64,000 bases of DNA from Oreohelix idahoensis (Eukaryota > Mollusca > Gastropoda > Stylommatophora > Oreohelicidae): the NCBI GenBank assembly GCA_024509875.1, contig JAMPIV010003421.1, positions 21,001-85,000 of the forward strand, read 5' to 3'. Each line of letters begins with the position of its first letter. Positions within the stretch are counted from its first letter, which is position 1. The position numbers and the translations under genes were made by a program. This document shows, piece by piece, positions 58,254 to 64,000 of this stretch. The notes under the pieces were generated by a model, which saw only the letters and a list, made by a program, of their open reading frames with translations, was not told the DNA's origin and ran no database searches.

Positions 58254-59506
58254 TCATACTCTGGAATAGAAGGTGTGCTTATCCTCTGGTTGGTTTATTA
58301 GAATTAGTTTATTCTCTACCATCCAATCTTCCACCTCTTCTCCTCTTGGATCTGTTGCGTCATAGCCCCAGCTGGGTGAGTGGCTATTGAAGTCACCCAT
58401 AATGAGGTGTAAACATAAATAACACATAAGGAAGGGAAACCCGAGGCCTGTAAACAGTAAATTAATATTAGACAAACATAAAGGTATGTTTTCAGGCACT
58501 CGTAAGAAATAAAGAAGTAGAACACTTGGACAACAGAAAAACAACAGACGTGAGTGGCTTACCCAGGGTTCCAACCCCGTACCTTCCGTACGACAACTCC
58601 GCCTAGCTATCAAGCGAATCACACTGACCCCACGGCCAGCTAGGCATCCCCAAAAAAGGATGCTTTGCTGACTATTTATCAGTACGAAACACACAAGATA
58701 ACACCGGAAGTATACAGTGGGCAACTCAGCCCTTTAATGACGCAATCACTTCTGTTGTTCCTCTATTAACAGTATGTGTCAGTCCAAACAAGACGAGTAG
58801 TGCCTGAAAACATACCTTTATGTTTGTCTAATATCATAATGAGGTGTCTCGATGCTACAAGCTTCACTTTGTGTAGCTCCAGAGTTGTGGTTGGAGGGCT
58901 GTAGCAGTTTGTGATCATTAAGTCTCCACTGGGCAGCAGTAGTTGGACTATTATGTATTCAAGTTCGTCCTCACCAGATCTGTGTGTCTCTACTGCTGGG
59001 ATTGAGGTTTTTATCAGTGTGAGGATTCCTCCCTTAGTTCTTTTTGCCCTGTCTTGGCGGAAGGATTGGTATCCACGTACAAAGAATCGTTGGGTATCTT
59101 TTAGGTGAGTTTCTTGGATGCAGATTATATCAATGTTATTTTCCCTGAGGAATTCTTGTAACTCCGGTTTCTTGTTCCTCACTCTTTCTGCATTCCATTG
59201 AGCCACTGTAAGATAGTGGGTTGCTTGGTCAGTTGCTCTACTTTGCCTTCCCCCGACCATTTGGTTGGCAAAGGCACCGGTTGCTTGGGTGGGCCCTTTC
59301 GAGGCTAGGGGCCCGGCTCCGCTCCTCCCCGGTTGTAGCTGATAGGAGCGACGCCATGACGTAAGTCGAGATTGTCGCATGACTCCATACCGCAAAAGCG
59401 TGTGTGTCCTAATTTTTCCCGGTGTCTGCGCCGTAGCTAACACACTCCGTCTTCGGCAGGCCGGGTTGTGTTTGTTGGTCAGGGTTGTCTCCCATAGCCT
59501 TTCCAT
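58254..59506 (-). pseudogene. LINE-A endonuclease, split by a SINE-like insert
   Basis: Frame 58766-59506 contains LTVAQWNAERVRNKKPELQE, the catalytic IDIICIQETHLKD and RGYQSF. It continues with GGILTLIKTSIPAVETHRSG and NCYSPPTTTLELHKV, up to the SIASRHLIM region. The frame then runs into the insert. Beyond it, MGDFNSHSPSWGYDATDPRG and INQPEDKHTFYSRV continue the endonuclease (down to 58254). It nicks target DNA to prime reverse transcription. Confidence 0.85.
58411..58834 (-). mobile_element. SINE-like insert (424 bp) with 13-bp TSD and 36-nt inverted repeats
   Basis: CATAATGAGGTGT is duplicated at 58398-58410 and 58835-58847. The minus strand has a tRNA-like part, with GGGGTCAGTGTGATTCGC and a B-box-like GGTTGGAACCC. 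A perfect 36-nt inverted repeat occupies 58465-58500 and 58799-58834, so one arm is at the right end and the other lies 54 bp inside the left end. This arrangement is neither a plain SINE nor a plain inverted-repeat transposon. Confidence 0.75.
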
Positions 59507-59820
59507 CTCCCGGTGGTAGCTGCAAGGCAGCAGGTTGGTTTGTTTACCGAGGTTTACCTTCCCCGTGGCTAGAGCTTATAGCGGCTCTTACTCGCTTGAT
59601 GCACCCGTCATAGGACATATGGGGGATTTCAGTGGGGGTATCAGTGCCACCTGTTACCCCTCCCCGTCCTGCTGGGAGGACATCGCCGTTTGGTCCGCGA
59701 CTGCTTATTCGTCCAGCAATGCTGACTTATTTCGCAGCTGACACACCATATCTGGAGGTCGTTCCACTATCCGCCACCCGTGGACGCGCCTGGTTGGGGG
59801 TCGGTCGCCCCTTTGCCAGG

Positions 59821-60105
59821 ACTGAATCACCATAACACCACAAGCTGAGGTATAACAAAAGACAGTATCTTCACTAATAACACTTTAGCACCATAACACC
59901 ACATGCTGGGGTACAACAAAGGACAGTATCTTCACTAATAACACTTTAGCACCATAACACCACATGCTGGGGTACAACAAAGGACAGTATCTTCACTAAT
60001 AACACTTTAGCACCATAACACCACATTGTGATGTATAACAAAGGAGAGTATCGTCACTAATAACACTTTAGCACCATAACACCACATGCTGAGGTATAAC
60101 AAAAT
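59821..60105 (+). repeat. 61-bp tandem array, about 4.5 units
   Basis: The unit ACCATAACACCACATGCTGG...TATCTTCACTAATAACACTTTAGC repeats every 61 bp with few changes. The array continues at 55021-55072 beyond LINE-A. Confidence 0.95.
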
Positions 60106-60266
60106 ATAATTTATTCGAGGGTGTTCGGAAATAGCAGTAGCTTTTTGTTTGTTTTTAATGAGTTTTAACAGAAACTTTGTAAAATAAATTTGTATGTAAA
60201 ATATTATTTAACATATCGCGTTGCTCGGGGACAGTCCATTAGTTGTTGATCAAAATATTGTAGCTT

Positions 60267-61169
60267 CATTTCATAACCCTCCACTCCCAAAGGAGCATAG
60301 GCCTTCAACAAACACATGCCAAGTCCTCCTGTCACGTGCCATCATCTCAAGTTCTTTCCATGTTCTCCTCATCATTTTCACCTCTGTTTCCAACTCTCTT
60401 CTCCATGTACTTCTTGGTCTTCCTCTGCCTCTCTTGCCCTGGGGGTTCCAGAACAAGGACTGCCTTGTAATGCTATCAACAGGCTTCCTCAGTGTGTGTC
60501 CTATCCATCGCCATCGTCTTCTTCTCATCTCTTGTTCCACTGGCACTTGTCCAGTTCTTGCCATCAGTTCCACATTGGCAACCCCGTCATACCATTTTAA
60601 TCCCTCTATTCCACGCAAGCACCCATCTATGAAAGTCCGTAGCTCCCTGGTTGTTGTCCCCGCTGTTCCCCACGTCTCCGAGCCACACAACAGGACCGAC
60701 CTCACACCCGAGCCGAAGACTCCCATTTTCGCGTTGGATCCCACCTCTCCCGATCTCCATACTTTTCCCAACGCAACGAAAGCCCCTCTTGCCCCCTGTA
60801 TTCCCACTTTGATATCGCCGTCTGTCCCTCCAACCCTATCCATACCACTGCCAAGACATGTGTATGACCCCACATCCTGCATCGGTGTCTCCTCAAGTTC
60901 AACCCTGTCTTCATCACCTGCATTTATTCGCATTATTTTTGTCCTCTCCCTGTGTATCCCCAGACCCAACTGCCGCGACCTCCCATCGAGTGCCTCCAAC
61001 CCGTCCTGCATCTGATTACGGCCATGGGACAGGAGAGCCAAATCATCAGCAAAATCCAGACCATCCAACTGCCCAGCCAGAGCCCACTGGACTCCATCTC
61101 CGCCGTGTGTTGTCGATGATCTCATAACCCAATCTATTGCCAGCAAGAAAAGAAATGGAGACAAGAGGC
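60267..61169 (-). pseudogene. 5'-truncated RTE-like LINE (903 bp), 10-bp TSD
   Basis: ATTGTAGCTT flanks it at 60257-60266 and 61170-61179. A 297-codon frame (60271-61164) is open throughout. It has SPFLFLLAIDWVM, the catalytic LDFADDLALLSH and SYTCLGSGMD. It continues with VLLCGSETWG, RRWRWIGHTLRKP and GKRGRGRPRSTWRRELETEV. Endonuclease and the first half of RT are missing. The open frame suggests a recent arrival. Confidence 0.92.
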
Positions 61170-61284
61170 ATTGTAGCTTGTAGTGTCGGAAACGTGTGGT
61201 CTTAAAAGAATAGATCTAAGGCCAGGCGGGAAAATTTTTTATCAAAAATCGAAATGACAAGAAAACTATACGCATTCCGACGAC

Positions 61285-61414
<130 letters not shown>

Positions 61415-62424
61415 AGCACACCAGAGAATAGAAAAGAAGGAGTAGTAATATATATTTTTAAGATTCATACAGGCAATCTAGGAGGCGCCAAGAAATCGAG
61501 CTGCTTTAGAAATCAATTCATTAAGCACCCCCGGTTCAGCAAAACTTTGTCGAACATGATCAGATCCTCACCGTTAGCATAATGTAATCTAGGCTCGGCA
61601 TAATTTTTATTCAACAGAAGCTAACTTTCTTTTTGAAGTCATTCAAAAAGTGTATATTCTGTTTGATATTTAAATAATTTCATTTATAACAATAAGTACA
61701 TAATTGGTGCCAATTTTTTTTTTTTTAAAGCCCAACTAAAAATCTAGAAAATAATTAATAACTTCAGAACAGCATTGTACGTAGTAGACATGTTAGATGA
61801 AAATAAAAACGACAAAAAACAGCCTGTCTTAGATAACTTGAATGTAAAATGTATGAGGAGATAAGGGTCGTGGAGAGTTTCTGAATAATCATTTTGTTTC
61901 GTCTGCATGTTTCTTGGCTTTGAACAATATGCATTATAATACTGGCTTGCATTATGTTATTAGCATAACATTTATTGCCGTCATTAATATAGTATTACTA
62001 ATATGTCTGGCTGCCGAGATATCGCCGCTGTCGCACGACCCTTACCTGTCCGCTTTTGTGCTGTGTCGGTGTTTAGACAATCTGCATGTCTACCTTGGTT
62101 ATTATGCGGTGAAACGATCATTTAGAATTGTACAATAAGTGGAATTATACATGTTTTCCTTATACTACGGTAGGACAAAGAGATGACTCGTACGTACGGT
62201 AATGTGCATATCTGTAGTCGAGACTTTGATGTATAGTTCTTAAGCATTGATACGTCGCTGGAATTCCTAAAGCTAGTAATACAATTTATCACCAGGGTGG
62301 CAACCACAATATAACACTGATTTAGAAAATAAATACTATATGAGACGCTAAATCTTCCAAGATTGATAGTTCAATCAATACCCTTTAGCTCCCCAGGGAG
62401 CATGGGCCTTAATAGATTTGTTTC

Positions 62425-62640
62425 TTCTTCTTCTTCGTACACTCTCAGACGTCTACTTGAATGTTTTCAAAGAAAGCAGTAGTCAGTTTGAGGCTATTTG
62501 AATCTCCGTAGATTTTTTCCACGGATGGTACTGGTGTCGGCCAAATGAGCTTTCTCTGTTCCGCATATGTTGGGCAACTATGAAGTAGATGTTCAGCAGT
62601 CATTTTATCAGTGCCACAGTTAACACTTGATAGATTGATA
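62425..62640 (-). pseudogene. 5'-truncated RNase H LINE, C-terminal fragment
   Basis: The minus strand reads CGTDKMTAEHLLHSCPTYAE, then LIWPTPVPSVEKIYGD, then TTAFFENIQVDV and a stop with a (GAA)n tail (TTCTTCTTCTTCTTCG on the plus strand from 62423). It is closely related to 7746-8086. Confidence 0.8.
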
Positions 62641-63019
62641 GTTAACTATTGTTATTATTGTTCAGAAACGACAAATCTACATTCCGGGCAAGCCCATATG
62701 TGTTCAATCTCCCTCAGCAGATTTCGAAGGGTCGGAAATGCTGATTGTTCAAAACATAATGCCGATGGTATACATGCCTGATGCATCCTCTCATACGTCC
62801 ATCCTTGCTAGTCTTATGAGCTGGTAATGACAATTTTCTACAACGTACAAAACGTAACGACATCAAGCGCCATACTATCTGGAGACCTTACCCCGCACAA
62901 CACAAAATCATAACTAGTTATAAGTAAAGAAAACTTGCCGTTAGTTGAAGGAGGCGGGCATTGAAAGAGTAGGGACACCATTAATTTTTTTTACCAAACG
63001 TATGATTTTTAAAAATATA

Positions 63020-63150
63020 ACCATCATGGAGTCAGGTACCCATTTACATCTGGGTAGGCTGGGGCGTGACGCCATCAAATTGCGACCCTGGAACTCTTGT
63101 AACTTTACCTCGAGGAGCGAGCTCTAACCACTCTGTCACTCGACGCTCAA
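63020..63150 (-). mobile_element. SINE fragment with tRNA-like head
   Basis: The minus strand begins near GAGCGTCGAGTGACAGAGTG and GTTAGAGCTCG. It ends at CCAGATGTAAATGGGTACC, a block shared with family B SINEs. It is strongly diverged. Confidence 0.45.
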
Positions 63151-63297
63151 GTCAACAATACCACAAGAAAATACCTGAAATACATGTGGAACTGGACTGG
63201 TAATGTCCGTTCAGAGAGTAACCCAGTATTTTCCAATTGGACTGAACTGGAAACAAACGGCAGACGGCGAAGAGGAAGACCACTATATATATATATA

Positions 63298-63568
63298 AAG
63301 GTAAAGGAACCCGTTACACGCCCATTGAGACATATTGGGAATATGGTGTTAGGCCCGTATTATCTTGACCGTCGGCACACGAGGGGTAATGTGGTCGGCA
63401 TCAAGCCGGCCACCGTAACCTTCCCAGAGTTGCTCTGGTACCCATTTGGGGCTGGGTCGACCCAGGAGCCGTTTGTGGCCTAAAAAATTCCCGCCTCATC
63501 TAGGGATCGAGCCATAGACCACTGCGCTAGGAAGCCAGTGCACTAACCACTATGCTACCGCGGCTCCC
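63298..63568 (-). mobile_element. tRNA-derived SINE, family B, best copy
   Basis: On the minus strand GGGAGCCGCGGTAGCATAGT opens a tRNA-like head with A-box TAGCATAGTGG and B-box GGCTCGATCCC. A body with CCCCAAATGGGTACCAGAGC follows, and the end is GGTTCCTTTACCTTT followed by ATATATATA. AT repeats flank both sides, so the TSD is not informative. Confidence 0.85.
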
Positions 63569-63641
63569 ACATATATATATATATATAATAGCCCCTTCAG
63601 TCATAACTAGCTATGAGAATGCGCCCCTGAGGTGACAGTCC

Positions 63642-63880
63642 TTAGCTGCTAATCTTCCTGGCTAATTTTCGACGTTTTATCATGTCTTCTGCTTGCCGTG
63701 AGAACTTCTTTTCGCCCAATCTGAGGTGGCGCCGTAGATAGCATCCCCTCTTGGTGCGATCGGCAGCTTCATCCACCCAGGTTGCTGGCTTTATGTCCAG
63801 CGCTCTCATGTCTCTGTTGCACACATCTTTAAACCTCAGCTGCGGTTGCCCAACTGTTCTTTGCCATCTGCCAATTGTAA
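63642..63880 (-). pseudogene. LINE C-terminal fragment
   Basis: The minus strand reads WQRTVGQPQLRFKDVCNRDM, then KPATWVDEAADRTKRGCYL. This is the usual C-terminus of another LINE group (PQLRFKDVCxRDM, then W, DR). It is 5'-truncated, and the (T)n next to the SINE at 63884 marks the border. Confidence 0.6.
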
Positions 63881-63883
63881 AAA

Positions 63884-64000
63884 AAAAGTAAAGGATCCCG
63901 GTACACGCTCATTGAGGCATATTGGGAATATGGTGTTAGGCCCATATTTTCTTGACCATCGGCACACCAGGGGCGATGTGGTCAGCATCACGCCGGCTGC
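63884..64000 (-). mobile_element. tRNA-derived SINE, family B, cut by the window end
   Basis: AAGTAAAGGATCCCGGTACACG and GGGAATATGGTGTTAGGCCC match the 3' part of the 63298-63568 copy. The head lies beyond base 64000. Confidence 0.8.

Larger units (their letters stand above)
55073..59820 (-). mobile_element. LINE-A: nearly full-length I/Nimb-like LINE (4748 bp), 13-bp TSD
   Basis: ACTGAATCACCAT flanks it at 55060-55072 and 59821-59833. The minus strand carries a GC-rich 5' region, endonuclease, linker, RT, RNase H, a C-terminal cysteine domain and a (GAA)n tail (55073-55084). Without the 424-bp insert at 58411-58834 it is about 4.3 kb. Frameshifts near 55850 and 57508 and in the endonuclease make this copy inactive. 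Confidence 0.92.

Noticed and set aside
60221..61015. A 264-codon plus-strand frame.
   Set aside because: It is antisense to the clear RTE-like RT frame, which carries FADD and the C-terminal motifs.

Overview
The window reads as repeat-rich animal DNA, most likely from a mollusc (perhaps a heterobranch gastropod). This is inferred from the repertoire: I/Nimb-like LINEs with an RNase H domain, RTE-like LINEs, Gmr1-like Ty3/gypsy elements, tRNA-derived SINEs and very long (TA)n tracts. No host protein gene, rRNA or functional tRNA gene could be supported. Nearly all coding capacity belongs to transposable elements, and much of the window is a stack of nested insertions whose borders can be fixed from target-site duplications (TSDs).

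Left part (1-12.4 kb): a Gmr1-like gypsy element (gag, protease, integrase, minus strand) runs off the left edge. It is followed by LTR-like repeat DNA, LINE 3' fragments and a 420-bp hAT-type MITE with an 8-bp TSD.

Middle (12.4-28.3 kb): a Tc1-like transposon sits in a (TA)n tract next to the 3' end of a 4.4-kb LINE (LINE-B, 13970 to about 26405). LINE-B is broken by an RTE fragment in its RNase H region, by a 7.4-kb LTR retrotransposon with 2.04-kb LTRs in its reverse transcriptase region (TSD GTCAG), and by a 103-bp retroposed unit that sits in frame in its endonuclease. Another decayed LINE follows.

Right-middle (28.3-45.2 kb): SINE and LINE fragments precede the most striking object, a 2884-bp LTR retrotransposon (32251-35134). 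Its LTRs are almost identical and its single 517-codon ORF joins a Gag-like region to a LIN28-like cold-shock domain plus two CCHC knuckles. Next is a 4.8-kb non-autonomous element with 2.1-kb LTRs and only 594 bp of interior, inserted in a (TA)n tract. A nearly full-length RTE-like LINE (41992-45163, 16-bp TSD) follows.

Right part (45.2-64 kb): about 6 kb shows no gene. Then come a solo LTR inside a SINE, a nearly full-length LINE-A (55073-59820) inserted in a 61-bp tandem array and itself carrying a 424-bp SINE-like insert, an RTE fragment, and several SINE copies. The LTR elements look youngest (few LTR mismatches) and the LINE pieces look older (frameshifts, stops). Family names rest on motif reading, not on searches.
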